From Elephas maximus indicus (taxonomy: Eukaryota; Chordata; Mammalia; Proboscidea; Elephantidae), in the NCBI RefSeq assembly GCF_024166365.1, contig NC_064824.1, positions 49,514,608 to 49,578,607 of the forward strand: a stretch of DNA of 64,000 nt, written 5' to 3'. Within the stretch, counting starts at the first letter, position 1. Each line of letters starts with the position of its first letter. The notes beneath the pieces were generated by a model. That model was not told the DNA's origin. It saw only the letters and a program-made list of their open reading frames with translations, and searched no databases. This document shows positions 45,667 to 57,917 of this stretch, piece after piece. Both the position numbers and the translations under genes were made by a program.

Positions 45667-46063
45667 TTTTTAAAAGAACCGAAATTTATTTTATCACAGC
45701 TCTGGGGGCCAGAAGTCCAAATCAGGGTCTCGGCCTCATTGGTTCCTTCTGGGGGCTTTGAGAGAAAAACTGTTCCGTGCCTCTCTTCCAGTTTCCGGTA
45801 GCTGCCAGCAATCTTTGGCGTTCCTTTGCTTTTAGGTGCATCTTTGCATGGCACCTCCCCGCTAGGTGTATCTCCCTATCCCGATGTCTGTTCTCTTGTT
45901 TTATAAGACAGCAGTCAGAAGGGGTTGGGATTCGGAGCCACCTTATGACTTAACTGATACCTTCAAAGACAGACCCCATTTCTCCAGACATGGTCATGGT
46001 CACAGGTACAGGGATTAGGACTTCAACTTATCTTTCTTAGGGGACACAATTCAATCCATAACA
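45667..46063 (-). mobile_element. MaLR (MLT/MST-type) LTR, antisense
   Basis: GAAATTTATTTTATCACAGC, GGGGGCCAGAAGTCCAAATC, GGGATTAGGACTTCAACTTA and GGACACAATTCAATCCATAA are the reverse-complement order of a MaLR LTR. No internal region. Confidence 0.75.
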
Positions 46064-46173
46064 AGGAGAAGAAAAGAAAAGAAAATGTTGTCTTAATTTG
46101 GCATTCCTATTTTTGCATTCAGTTGGCATTACCTAGCTATCTTGACTTTTACTGTGACTAGGTGTAGGGTTCA

Positions 46174-46263
46174 AGAGCCCCAGTGGTGAAGCAGTCAAGA
46201 GCCCAGCTGCCAACTCAAAGGTCGCAGTTCGAATCCACCAGCCACTCCTTGGAAACCCTGTGG
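46174..46263 (+). mobile_element. AfroSINE 5' half only
   Basis: GAGCCCCAGTGGTGAAGCAG to CTTGGAAACCCTGTGGGA, then abrupt unrelated sequence. The 3' half normally needed for priming is absent, so it was probably deleted after insertion. Confidence 0.88.
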
Positions 46264-47042
46264 GAACAAAATAACTTTTGATCCATGTGTTTCATAGTAT
46301 ATTTTAGGTTTCATCTTGAAAGGTTATTTTAAATCATAAAAATAGCAACTAATTCTTCCTTTTGGGAACTTCAAGTGCTAAGAGTACTTGTCTCTCATCT
46401 TATTTGTGAAGGATGGAACAAGTTGACCCAATGGTCTTTGGAGTCTTTTCTGTTGGCACTTCAGGCTAATTTAAAAGCAAAGTGAAGGAGCGAGAGAGAT
46501 GGATAGATATAGATACCTACCTAGATGGATGGATGCATAGACAGAGGCAACTGAATTAGTAATGCAAAGTAGAACAGCTGTTGAGACTTAATCAGTCAAA
46601 CAGGAAATGAGAAGTTGGCTTTTAGTGGTTGTTTTATAAATCTTTTGGTTTGGGGCCTGCAAAGGACATTTACTTGAATTAAAATTTTTAACTCTTATCT
46701 AGATTTTTTAATGTTAGAACCTTATCTACCTCTCCTTTATACAAAAAAAATACAATTTTGGTGAAGAAACAAAAGCTATAAACTTAAGGCTTTTTTTTTT
46801 TTTTTTTTTTTAAAGGCATCAGTGCTATATCTGAGTCATCTGTTTTAGTATGTTTTTAGAATTGGCATCTTTGAGTTTAGAGAAAGTTGTACCACTGAAT
46901 GAGATGCCTCTTCAGTTTTCTGCAATAAAGCATGGGACACAGAAACGGATTATCTTTTAAAGGGATTCTTTAAATCATACTTTTTTTTTTTCAAGGGTTT
47001 TATTTGTGTAATTTCAAAACATTATAGGAAATGAAGATACCT
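46264..47042. other. Unique intron sequence with tetranucleotide and T-run
   Basis: A GATA/GATG-type imperfect microsatellite lies at about 46498-46540 and a T-run of over 20 at 46790-46813. No gene seen. Confidence 0.45.
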
Positions 47043-47188
47043 TAGCGTATTCAGAATGTCCGCAGTTTGAGTCTACCAGGTGCTCCTTGAAAACCCTGTG
47101 GGGCAGTTCTACTCTGTCCTGTAGGGTCGCTGTGAGTCAGAATAGACTCCATGGCAACGGGTTTGGTTTTTGGTTTTAGCATATTCAG
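47043..47188 (+). mobile_element. 5'-truncated AfroSINE with 12-bp TSD
   Basis: Begins inside the B-box region (CCGCAGTTTGAGTCTACCAG); body 47055-47176. TAGCGTATTCAG at 47043-47054 and TAGCATATTCAG at 47177-47188 differ by one base. Confidence 0.92.
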
Positions 47189-47944
47189 GGTTTACTTTAC
47201 TATCCTGTCACAAAGGGGGAAGGCAATAGTAGTTAAATTCATTAATTGCTTCCTAGCCATTTACATAAGGGTATAGATTCAGCATTACTTTGTTGGGTTG
47301 TAATTTAATGAGCCTCAAACATTTCTCTGTCTTACCAAAGTCCAAGTTAGTACCTAACATAAAGTCATGTGGCTGATTGGCAGAAAACACTTGGACAGGT
47401 GATTGCTATGCAGTTAAATTACAGTCTCCTCACCTCTTAACTCCCGCTTTCATTGCATAGTAAGCTGTCTGTTTGATGTCCCGCCTTTGATATTTCATTT
47501 TATTGAGTTTGTTTGCATCCCTGTTAATCCTCAAAATTTGTGGGTTTGGTAAGCTGATGTGAAGTAGGTAGAGGTTCATTTGTGCGAACACTGCATGCCA
47601 ATTGTCTAGGCCACTAAGGCGTGCAATTTAGCCTTCCATGACTGGACATGTATGTAGTTAACATGAAAGCACTTCTGTTTCCCTAAGAGGTGCATGGCGG
47701 CTGAGTTAGTGCGAAAGAATGCAGGGACGTGGAAATTTGAACCTTGGGGTTATGCTTCCTGCTTCTGTGTTCCTGGGCAAACAGCCTTTGCTTGCCTTTT
47801 TTTTTTTTTTTTTTTAAGATGGGTGAATAAGCTTATTTTCTAGGGATATTACAAGAATCAATAATAAATACTTCCTGATGATAAGGCATTTATGAAAAAG
47901 ATAGGCTCTTGTTTGGCTATTTATGTGCATCTCCTTGTATCTTA
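47189..47944. other. Unique intron sequence
   Basis: Nothing recognised apart from a T-run at 47797-47816. Confidence 0.4.
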
Positions 47945-48135
47945 AAAATAATTTATTGTGTTTTTGGTGAAGGTTTACACAGCAGTTTAGGTTCCCATTC
48001 AATAATTTGTACACAAACTTTTCAGTGACATTGGTTACAGTCCTCATAATGTGTGAACAAATCCTATTTCTGTTCTGGTTGTTCTGTTTCCATTAATCTA
48101 GCTTCCCTGCCCTCCTTCTATCTCTTTGATTTTGT
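47945..48135 (-). mobile_element. LINE 3'-end copy, antisense, short
   Basis: TTTATTGTGTTTTTGGTGAA onward matches the complement of the 3' end of the sense copy at 4641-5375 (shared GGTGAAGGTTTACA), so these two belong to one subfamily. Confidence 0.7.
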
Positions 48136-48567
48136 AGTTGTTTCTTTTTTGCTGTTATGAGTGGGGAGGGAGTAGAGAATGAAGCCTGAAGGTGTAGAGG
48201 CATTAGATGTACAGGAATTTGACTTATTTTAAAAAGGAAAAGCTCAGATAACTACAGATGATTTGTGAACCCATAGTTGAGGCCTCATATTCCTTCAAAT
48301 ATATGAGCTTTTATTAGCATTAGGAGGGAATATATTGATTGGAAGTGGATTTTCAGAAATAACTTTCTGTATCTATTGATTCTGTACGGAGGGTGTGTAT
48401 TAGATAGGGTCCTATATCAGTCCCTTAGCAATGATGTATTCTTTACAGGGAAGAGTTGATCAAGAAGTGATATGGGTCACTTGAATTATTGGAACGGACA
48501 AAATTAAAAATCATTCAAAACCAGGAAATGCTACGCTTTTATTTCCTTAGGGTTTAATCAGAAAAGT
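48136..48567. other. Unique intron sequence
   Basis: Nothing recognised. Confidence 0.35.
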
Positions 48568-49072
48568 ATATTAGCTAGCTATTGCTTTGTAACAAATGAC
48601 CTTAAAACCTAGAAGCTTAGTAAATATTATAGTTTCTGTGGGTCAGGAATTTGGAAGTGGCTTAGCTCGGTTTTTCTAGCTTGGGGCCTCCCATGAGGTT
48701 GCAGTCATATGAAGGGGCTGTAGTCATATGAAGACTTGACTGAGGCTTGGAGATTGACTTCCAGTGTGGGTTACTCACATGGTTGGTAAGTTGTTACTGG
48801 CTATTAGCAGAAGGCCTCAGTGCCTCTCCATAAAGACTTTTCCACAGACAGCTCCAGTGTCCTTCCAGCGTGGCAACTGGTTTCCCCCAGACTGAGCAGT
48901 CTGAGAGAAAGCAAGATGCAAACTGCAGTGTATTTTATGACCTAGCCTCAGAAGACAACTTTTGCAGTATCCTATTGGTTACACAGATTAGCCCACTTCA
49001 TTATGGGGTAACTATGTAACGTGAATATGAGGAGGCCAGGATCCTTGGGGGCTGTCTTGGAGACTGTCACAG
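48568..49072 (-). mobile_element. Ancient LTR-like remnant, antisense
   Basis: CTATTGCTTTGTAACAAATG, GTGGGTCAGGAATTTGG, TTTTATGACCTAGCCTCAGA and ATCCTATTGGTTACACAG recall mammal-wide LTR consensus sequences (MLT/ERVL class) in reverse. It is degraded and I cannot name the family. A short direct duplication (CAGTCATATGAAG / TAGTCATATGAAG) lies inside at 48703-48735. Confidence 0.5.
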
Positions 49073-49149
49073 AGACTTGATTTGTTTTTTATCTTAGATG
49101 CTTTGCTCCGTCTGATGGTAAATCAGATAACTAATTTATGGCTTCTTTA

Positions 49150-49440
49150 AACCAGGCTCGGAGCCAGTTTGTTCTAGTTTGAACCCTTACTGAGAATTTG
49201 CATTTCCACCCTGGATGTACTGAATCAGAATCTACAGTTTAACAAGATTCCCAGGTGATTCTTATGTATAATAAAATTTGAGAACCACTGCTCTTTAGCA
49301 GTTCTCAGAATTGGTCCTTAACCAGCAGTATTAGCATTGCCTAGGAACTTGTATTAGCATTGTGTTAGGAACTTGTAGGAAATGCAGATTCTCAGCAGGG
49401 GTTCAAACCTGAAGGAACTTGTTCAAAGCCCTGCTTTAAA
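49150..49440 (+). repeat. MER5-type doublet, copy 2
   Basis: Parallels 27330-27625: CTGAATCAGAATCTACAGTT, TTTGAGAACCACTGCTC, then TTCTCAGAATTGGTCC and AAATGCAGATTCTCAGCAGG. It also holds a local tandem duplication of a TTAGCATTG...AGGAACTTGTA unit of about 23 bp. Confidence 0.6.
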
Positions 49441-49478
49441 TTCATACCTGGGGTGTAGTATATAAAAAAAAAAAAAAA

Positions 49479-49659
49479 TTATATAGGAGACAAAAAACAA
49501 AAACAAAAACAAAACTGCTGCCATTGAGTCAATTCCCATTCATAGCAGACTGCCACATCTTTCTCTGACGGAGCCTCTGGTGGTTTCGAACCTTGGACCT
49601 TTCAGTTAGCAGTCGGTCCCTTTAACTACTGTGCCACCAGGGCTCCTTATATGGGAGAC
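49479..49659 (-). mobile_element. Internally deleted AfroSINE with 13-bp TSD
   Basis: Antisense, body about 49492-49646, with an (AAAAC)n tail on the left. Flanks TTATATAGGAGAC (49479-49491) and TTATATGGGAGAC (49647-49659) differ by one base. The middle is deleted: CATTCATAGCAGACTGCCAC jumps from the 3' half to the long-form block. Confidence 0.9.
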
Positions 49660-50429
49660 GGGAGCCCTTAGTTAAGGAAGGAGAAATTGTGTACCTATGG
49701 TAAGGATTTTCCTATTGCTAATGAAAGTATTTTAATTAATAGTAATGTGTGGACTAATTAGCTTGTATTATTAGCCTGTTACATTTGTTGAACTCTTAAT
49801 ATTACTCTGTAGGGAGATGAGTTGTAGTCAGAGTTCCACCAAAGGGGTATCCAGTTTGGCATTCGAGGCAGATTTATGGTTCACAATGTGTTCATTGTAG
49901 GAAAGGCTCTTTTGGCAGTTGCTAAGTTGCTGCCCCCAGATAGCTTGCTTCAGGTCTGCACAGCATCCGTCTTGAGTTGATAGTTATTTTCTTTATGGTT
50001 TGTCAGAACTTTCTGTTTTGCTTTTAGATTTCTAGTTTGGCACGGGTTCCTAGGGGAGAAAGCTTATTACTACGTCTGACAAAGGCAGGTTTTCACTAAA
50101 CCATGCTCTCACCTTGATAAAGGTCCTGAACTTCCCCATTATGCTTTAACCTTGGCAAAGTCTGTATGCTTGACCTTGCGCTTTGGAGAACAACCTTGCA
50201 GTTTCCTCTGGGCAACCTGAACAATGGCTGCTTAATACCAATTGGAGGCAAGGACTGGTCCTCTCAATGGGTTGTTATTAATTATAGCCCATGCCCCAGT
50301 CATCTGAGACAGAGCTGCTTCCTCTCCTTTCACTGAAGACTGTTTTAGCTCTTTTTTTTGTTGTTGGCTGATGAAATCTAAGAGGCAAGTGATCATTTGA
50401 GAATAAGAAGAGTATTCTGACTTCAAAGA
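49660..50429. other. Unique intron sequence
   Basis: Nothing recognised. Confidence 0.35.
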
Positions 50430-50700
50430 GAGGTGTTTGAGAATCAGAAGACGTGGGCTCTGTTCCTGCCTTTCCCACTGATTTACTGTGAACGTTTTTG
50501 GAATAGATTGGAGTTACAAGGGAACACGGTGAAGTAAAACAGCCCTGGGCCTGCGTCAGGGATCAGGGCTCTAGTTACAGCCTTAACTCTGTTTGTGTGA
50601 CTTGAAACAAATCATTTTATTTCTCTCCATATCAGTTTCCTGATCCATAAAATGGTTTAAACTAAGTCATCTTTGTTTCCTCTGCGTCTAAAATTCTGTT
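50430..50700 (+). repeat. MIR remnants
   Basis: GAGAATCAGAAGACGTGGGC at about 50440 and, after a gap, GGGCTCTAGTTACAGCCTTA, ATCAGTTTCCTGATCCATAA and AATGGTTTAAACTAAG look like two MIR 5' halves in a row. Confidence 0.6.
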
Positions 50701-51771
50701 AAAAATTGGCTGTTTTTCCTTGTAGGTGAAATGAAATGTTATACGTACTGGCCTTGTTGTTGTTAAATACAAATACGTAAGGTTGGAAGGCATGTTGTAT
50801 CAGTGGGTGATTTCAGTCCACGTGTTTGAAAAAAGAGGTAGAAAATGAAAATGAGATATATAATCACAAAGTCTTGGTTTTAATGGCTTTATGATTGTTA
50901 AATATCCTGAATTAAACCTGGATAGTTAGAAACATAGGCCAGGGAGAGATTTTGAGAATGTACTTCACAATGAATCTCCTTTGGAATCGTCATTACTGCC
51001 ATTGGGTGAAACCTGCTTTCCTCTCATTTGGATCTGGATTTAGATGAAGTTTTTTTTGTTTTTTTTTCAGGGGAGTTACCTGCCAAATCATCTTCTAATG
51101 AGCCTGTGATCCCATGTGCTGATTAGTTTCCATGTGCCCCAGATCCTCTCTCTACCCTACTCTGTGCCCTGGGAGACTTAACCTTTAGGAACTATCATCA
51201 GAGGGCACCCTGGCTTTTGCTTCCAGTTGGGTTCAGTCAGTGGAGATCAGAGGGTAGGAGTTGAGTTGGTACTAATTCTCTTTCTGCTCCCTAGAAGGCT
51301 GTTCTCAGGCCCTGCAGTGGTCACTGAGGTTCTTCAATGTTGTTATTGAACCTGAACTATAGTTTTCCATTGATGGATGTGAGATGTTGTTACTATGTTT
51401 TATGTGTGTGTGTGGATAGGTAGATAATAGGTATATGGTATAATGTTTTCCCCATGAGTTAAGCCATTGGAGGACTGAGTTGTATTATTTTCCACTGCCC
51501 AAGAACAGTATACCTATTTGTGTTTTAGAACATTTTCATGGAGGAAGAGCTTTGAGATCTTAATGGTTTGCACAGTAAAGCAGTATTCTATGTCTGGAAC
51601 ACTGACCAGTTGTTGGAGGCTAAACAGTTTGAGTCCTGCCCACCATTCACTGCTGATCTGATTGTCTACCAGCACTAGTTTTTCAGACTCTGAAGGAAGG
51701 CACTGGAGTAGCATCTCACGTAACCCCTAAATGCTCATGCGTGAATATATGGGGTTGTGAGACTTAAGTAA
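50701..51771. other. Unique intron sequence
   Basis: Nothing recognised. Confidence 0.35.
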
Positions 51772-52273
51772 GGTAGTGTGATGGATTGAACTGTGTCCCA
51801 GAAAATCATGAGTCTACTTGGTTAGGCCATGCTTCCCAGTATCCTGTGGTTGTCCTCCATTTTGTGATTGTAATTGTATGTTAAAGAGAATTAGGGTGGG
51901 ATTGTAACACCCTTACTAAGGTCACATCCCTGATCCAGTGTAAAGGGAGTTTCCCTGGGGTGTGACCTGCACCACTTTTTTTTTTTTTTTTATCTCTCAA
52001 GAGATAAAAAGGAAACGGAAGGGAGCAGAGAGGGGGACCTCATACCACCAAGAAAGCAGTGCCAGGAGCAGAGTGCATCCTTTGGACCTGGGGTCCCTAT
52101 GCAGAGAAACTTCTATTCTGGGGGAACATTGATGAGAAGGCCACAGAGAGAGAAAGCCTTCCCCTGGAGCTGACACCCTGAATTTGGACTTTTAGCATAC
52201 TTTGCTATGAAGAAATAAATTTCTCTTTGCTAGTATTTCTATTATAGCAGCACTAGATGACTAAGACGGGTAG
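51772..52273 (+). mobile_element. MaLR-like solo LTR with 5-bp TSD
   Basis: Sense LTR 51777-52268, starting TGTGATGGATTGAACTGTGT and ending GCACTAGATGACTAAGACG, with GGTAG at 51772-51776 and 52269-52273. AATAAATTTC near 52214 is a likely polyadenylation signal. Same family as the antisense copy at 11132-11588. No internal genes. Confidence 0.82.
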
Positions 52274-52717
52274 TATGTTTAGAGTGCTTAGAACAGGACC
52301 TGGCACAGAGCCTAAGTACCCAATGAATGTTAACTTTGATTATTAACTAGTCTAACCTATTCATTTTTAAAGCCAGAAAATGGTGACTGGCAATGTCAAG
52401 TTTAAATCAGACAAGATTGACCAGAAGATCTCTCAGTGGGTCTGTGTACTATGTGGATCACCTAGAGTTGAGTATACTTAGGACTTAATTTTCTTATCTA
52501 TAAGTTGGAGATACTGTGACCTTTTTTTTTAAATTTTGTTTTTATGATTTTAATGAAAGATATTTTGTGAAGTTGTAAGCTGAGTTTAAGGATGATTTCT
52601 TAAACACTACCAGTTATATATATTTAAATTTTAATAAATAGTCAAAATATACCTGGTCTAGGTTGTATCCCCTCTAGGCTTCTGACATTGCTGTTATGAT
52701 TATCTTAGGAGCTGGTT

Positions 52718-53240
52718 TTTTTTTTTTTTAAAGCTTTGAAGATATATCCTAAAGTTCACCCTTTTAAAGTATATAAGTCAGTGGCTTTTACATATTCCCA
52801 TATTCAGAGTTGTGCAACCATCACCAGTATCTAATTTTATAAAATTTTCTTCACCCTGAAAAGAAACTGTGTACTCATTCCCTAATTCTCCTTTCCCCCA
52901 GTTGCTGGCAACCATGAATGTACCTTCTGTCTCTATGGATTAGCCTATATTGGACATTTCACATAAGTGGAATCATATAATATGTACATTTTGTGACTGG
53001 CTTCTTTTCTTAGCATGATGTTTTCAAGGTTCATCCATGTTGCAGCATGTATCAGTACTTCATTTTTTAAATGGCTGGTTAACATTCCATTTTATTGATA
53101 TAACCACGTTTTGTTTACCCATTCATCAGCTGATGGACGTTTGGGTCATTTCTACCTTTTGTGTATTATGAATAATGCTATTGTGAGGATTCATGTACAA
53201 GTTTTTGTGTGGTTATGTTTTCTTGAGAACTGCTTTTGTT
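52718..53240 (-). mobile_element. L1M 3'-UTR remnant, antisense
   Basis: TTGTGCAACCATCACCAGTA, CTGTCTCTATGGATTAGCCT, TTTTCAAGGTTCATCCATGT and TTCATCAGCTGATGGACGTT follow the well-known L1 3' end in reverse. Confidence 0.85.
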
Positions 53241-53864
53241 TCTAGGTGAGGTTTCCAGTCCTGGGTCACTCAACTCCACATGTACCTCTGGTACTGTCAG
53301 AGGAGTGGAGGGTTCCTCTGAATTCAGAAATACCTTCCTTGGGGAATTATGCAGCCGGTCAGTTGGATTCCTGGGAGTGATGAGGAAGGAGCCTTGAGCC
53401 AGGGATGTCTGAGGAGTGGAGAGAGTTCAAGCATGTCCTTTCATTGTGGCCTTGAGTGATCAACCTGCCAGCTGCCTTTGTCTGTAGAAGAGTGATGTTA
53501 TTACTGAAATTTGCGCCCTCCCCCAGAAACTGAAGTGAGGATTAATTCATAAATGTTGGCTGTGTTCAGCTTCTTCCTTTGGGTGCTCTCAGAGGCAGCC
53601 CTGGTGTAGAGGTGAAGGTAATCACATTTCTTTTAAAGGTGGGTAGGGGCTCCTCTGACAGGAAAGAAAGTTGCGGTAATGCAATTTGTCATTGCTTTGT
53701 GGGGAATGGGAGCTTATCTTGTGCTTGGGTAGTATACCAACTAATTTCTAGCATTGTAGGTGGAAATTAAAGGTACTGGAAACATTGGAGACATGTGATC
53801 AACCCCTTCAATGAAAGTCTGAGAATCACATGGCTGAAAGAGGCTGAGGGTCTACCCTGAAGGA
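53241..53864. other. Unique intron sequence
   Basis: Nothing recognised. Confidence 0.35.
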
Positions 53865-54070
53865 GACAGTATAGTGATATAGAAAGAATCTGTTTTCAGG
53901 CATTGCATAGACCTGGGTTGGAATCCTGGTTTAGCCAGTCTCTCTAGAGTTACATAATAGGAATGATGATGGCCACTTGTCAGAAGTGGTGGCGATAGAA
54001 TTTGACAGCACTTGTAAAGCACTTATCACAGTGGCTGACACATAGTAGATTATCTGTAAATAATAATTTC
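53865..54070 (+). repeat. MIR, near full length
   Basis: AGACCTGGGTTGGAATCCTG, then AGCACTTGTAAAGCACTTAT and CACAGTGGCTGACACATAGT mark the two ends of MIR. Confidence 0.75.
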
Positions 54071-54346
54071 CTTTCTCTTCTGGTTCATCGCTGAGCTTCT
54101 GGGCAAAATACCATTTTGGAGAGAGATTGGGATGGAGGTCCAGCCTGGCTTATAACTGTCAGTATTGATTTGACTCTGGACAGGGCTTCACTTCCCTTTG
54201 CTACATCTTGAAGGTCTGTGTTAGTATTAAAATTCTTAAATAGGTACCTGGTCTTATTTTTAGAATTGTAGGGTTGAATCCATCCTCTCTTGACAAGATC
54301 TTGTTGAAGGTTAATGCAGTTCTTTTTCATTCTCTATAGCTTTTCT

Positions 54347-54545
54347 GCTGATATAGTAGTCACCAGCCAAATGGGTTTATTTAAATGTAAATTAAATTTA
54401 CAAAATTAAAAATTCAGCTTCTCAATTGCACTAGCCACATTTCAAGTACTCAATAGCTACATGTGACTAGTAGCTACATTTACATTATTGGGCAGTGCAG
54501 GTATAGAAAACTTCTAAAGGTTCTATTGGATAGTGCTGTCCTATA
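54347..54545. mobile_element. Palindromic DNA-transposon remnant
   Basis: Inverted-repeat-like ends around GTCACCAGCC (left) and CTACATGTGACTAGTAGC (right), with an AT-rich TTAAATGTAAATTAAATTTA centre and TAGTGCTGTCCTATAG at the edge. It resembles a common hAT-type nonautonomous element, family not named. Confidence 0.5.
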
Positions 54546-56689
54546 GAATAAGATTATGAAAAGTAGGAAATTCAGTAGAAGCTCATTCTCTCATCATCTC
54601 ACTTTGGATTGCTAAAATGACTGATACCTGCAATAATGACTCACAATAGTATCTTTCTTCAGACACTTGTTTCTCAAATTTCCAGCTTAAAAGATACAAG
54701 ACAAATTTAGCCTATATTTACCCTGTAAACAATCTCATCAGTTCTCTAGAACTTTACCAAGTCATAGGGATGGACTTGTTTTTGGGGGAAAAGTTTATAT
54801 ACAAACAGGTTTTCAAGTAGGATCATTGAGAAAGAATGTGTTTGAATTGAGCTTGTAGTAAATAGACTAATCCTTAACACTTTAGTATCATTTCCCATTT
54901 ATGGAAGCATCTAAATGCCAGTGTTTCTCTTAGCACTGGAGTCATTATAGATCTGTATCCTAGTGTGGACTTATGAATTTGTTAGACTGGTTACATGTGG
55001 GTATAAGTACTAGATATTTATTTATAATGTGTGTTTGATTTCATGTTTAACCACTCCTTTTTTTCTTTTGTATTTTCTTTTCAGAACACTGGGTTAGCAG
55101 TCAGAATACCTCATGTTTATTCTATTCCACCCACCCTAAATTCTTTTATTTATTAAGCACCATCTGAATGAGTTGCTGAGGATGCAAAAATGATTCCAGT
55201 GTGGTTCCTGCCCACCGGGGCTCCCAGTTCCCTCATAAGTGACATGGGGATATAGTGGTATGATAGGTGCCCCGTCTGCCTTATTGCTTTGTTGGCAGAG
55301 CTAATGAAAGCTTAAATGTGAAAGGCTGTGTAGACCGTACATTGTTACATAAACATGTTGTTAGCATCCCTTTTTAGGGGATAGGTGGAAGTACAGGTTC
55401 TTAATGAAATTTTTCATGGAATGAGCTTTCTGGAGGGATTTGCGAGAGTGAGAAGTGTGCCTTGAAGCAGATGAGGTAGAATAATTTTTTCAGGCGTTGA
55501 GCGGGATGATTAAGGAAGGACTGAATGGCGCAGCTAGGAAACAAGCCTGAGCAGAGAAAAGAAGTGGAATCCAGCTGTCTCCATGCTGTCTGTAAATCTG
55601 TGTTTTCTAATATTCTCTTGTAGGAGAGATTTAAACTTTGAGGTCGGCAGAGTGATGCTTCTTAGTACTGCTGATAAAGAAGGGAGACTTGTTTAGAGAC
55701 TGATAATGATATTTTAAAGGCTTTTTTTTTTTTTTATATAGTGTGTCCTGGGGCTAGGCACCAGCTGTGTTTACTTTAGAAACCATTCTCCTGCTTTAGG
55801 ACAGGTGCTGAGATGTGGAAGCAGGGCCACAAAGCTACAGCACTGTGTTGGCTTACTGGGCAGCCCGGTGTTAGGGCTTCCACATTGTTAGTGAACTCTG
55901 ATACGACCCGAGGAGAGTCTGTTTGCACTAACTTCCTTTCAGACTCTGGTGGTTTGTGATGAGGCAAATTTATTTCAGAATTGTATTATTTTACTTACTG
56001 GATCTGAGAGTTAGAGACCTGGGCTATCCTTGATATAAACTGGTGTTTAACTTAATGAGGTGCCAGATCGGAATGCGGTTACTATTCCACTATTTAGCTC
56101 TTCATTCCTTGATTTTGCTTTAAAATTTGTAAGTACTTAGTATTTTTAAGTGTGTTAACATATCATTTTTGCTTAGTTTTCCTTTTAAAACTCAAATACT
56201 TTAGCAGTCTTTAAAGAGGCAGTAGTACTAGGTGTTAGTGCTTACATTAGGTTTCAGAAATACTCTGTTCCCAGGACCAGGTGGGTCCTGGTTTTACTGT
56301 GGTAAATGGAATGCTAGGAAAACTTAATTGGCAATAGCAGTCTTAAATACTTGGGAGGACGGTGATATTATAGTGAGTTCTGACTTGACAATTTTGAGTC
56401 AGCTCTTAATAGATAACAGGGCACAACAGATTTGGAGAATGATCTAAAGGCATTTGTTCAAGGGCATGTCACTTACCTGATCTAGTTGATTGCCGGTCCT
56501 AGGTGTGCTAATCGTGGAAAATAGTAAAGAAATCTTCAGAAAGGTGGGTGTTCAATAGCTTTATAGAAGTGCCCACGAGTACATAAACTAGAAATAGATG
56601 CAGCCATTTCAATGATATGGACACATGGACAAAAAGGTAAAAAAAAGTTTTGTATTACTGCTCTTTTAACATGGACCTAGTTGACAGAC
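54546..56689. other. Mostly unique intron sequence
   Basis: A weak MIR/L2-related piece at 55145-55245 and a T-run near 55723; otherwise nothing recognised in about 2.1 kb. Confidence 0.4.
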
Positions 56690-56875
56690 CATAGTTGTTC
56701 CCTATTTGCTATTTTTATAACACTCATCACATTTCATTTTAATTAGTTGTGGCATTTCCTCCTGGACTTTGATCAGCCAAGGATAAGGCCAGTTCATCTT
56801 TGTATCCCTAGCATCTAGCACGGTGCCTGGCACATAGAAGGCCTTCAGTAAATATTGATTGAATGAATGAACCAT
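56690..56875 (+). repeat. L2 3' end
   Basis: TTTGTATCCCTAGCATCTAG, CACGGTGCCTGGCACATAG and TCAGTAAATATTGATTGAAT are the classic L2 3' end. Confidence 0.8.
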
Positions 56876-57189
56876 TTGTACGTGCAAAATTGGATCCCTG
56901 TGTTCGAGCTAAAGGCAGCCCATTGTTATCCTTGGCCAGCATTGCTTGGGAAGCTTTTTGCTTGTGTCGTGATCCAGCAACTGGGCTCTTTTGTAAAAAG
57001 GGAAAACAACTTCAAATGATTTATCTCTTTCTGATCTCTATTAAGATAGCAGTAATGTGTTCACACTCACCTATTCACATTCACCTAAATTGTATGTTAG
57101 TAACTTCTCACAAGTTTACGAGGTACTTTTAATCTTACAATATTTCACAATCCTGGCATCAAGAGTTGAAGAATTAATTGCTCATTCTT

Positions 57190-57340
57190 CCCTGCACACC
57201 CTGGGCTCTCCCACTGGTGCACCTTTGCTTAGAGCTTCCTCTTTACCTGCAATGCCATCCCTCTTCCTCCTTTCCTTTGGCTGTCTCCTTATTGATTCCT
57301 CTTGAGGTTTTACCCATCTTTCCAGGCTGAGTGCAGATTT
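57190..57340 (+). repeat. L2-like remnant
   Basis: CTTTGCTTAGAGCTTCCTCT, AATGCCATCCCTCTTCC and TTGAGGTTTTACCCATC recall an upstream part of the L2 3' region. Confidence 0.45.
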
Positions 57341-57713
57341 AACTTTTGTAAGAAGGCGGTCTTTTGAATCAGGAAAGAACCCTTTTATCCCCCCTGCCCC
57401 ATAAACCGTTGGGTTTGCAGGTGTGTATGTCATTAGTTGTTCGACTTGACGGCAGTGGGTACTGGGTATGTCATTAGTTGTACAGTGTCTATTGCATTAG
57501 GGCTTCTAAACAGTGCCTGTGACACCATGCTGTTTGAGAGCATGGTGGGTAACAACCATGTGATAACATTGACTGTATCAGTTACTAACTCTGCAGGTTT
57601 TTTTTATAGCAGTTTATTTAAACTGAGCCTTAGTTTCCTTATGAGCAAAACAGGAACTTAGCATGGCTAAGTGGGAGACTGTGTATAATGCCCAGGAGTG
57701 GGTCATCTTCCTA

Positions 57714-57917
57714 GTTGCCCAGTTGCTGTTGAGTTAGTTCCAACTCATGGAGATCTCATGTGTGTCAGAGTAGAACTGTGCTCCATAGCATTTTCAAAGG
57801 CTGATTTGCCGGCGGTAGATTGCCAGGCCTTTCTTCCTAGGTACCTCTGGGTGGACTTGAACTTCCAACCTCTTGGTTATCGGCTGAGTGTGTTAATAGT
57901 TTGCATCACCCAGGGAT
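57714..57917 (-). mobile_element. AfroSINE, older variant, antisense
   Basis: Same variant as 27039-27254: complement of CATCCCTGGGTGATGCAAAC at the 5' end and the TACCTCTGGGTGGACTTGAA block in the middle. No clear TSD, consistent with age. Confidence 0.82.
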
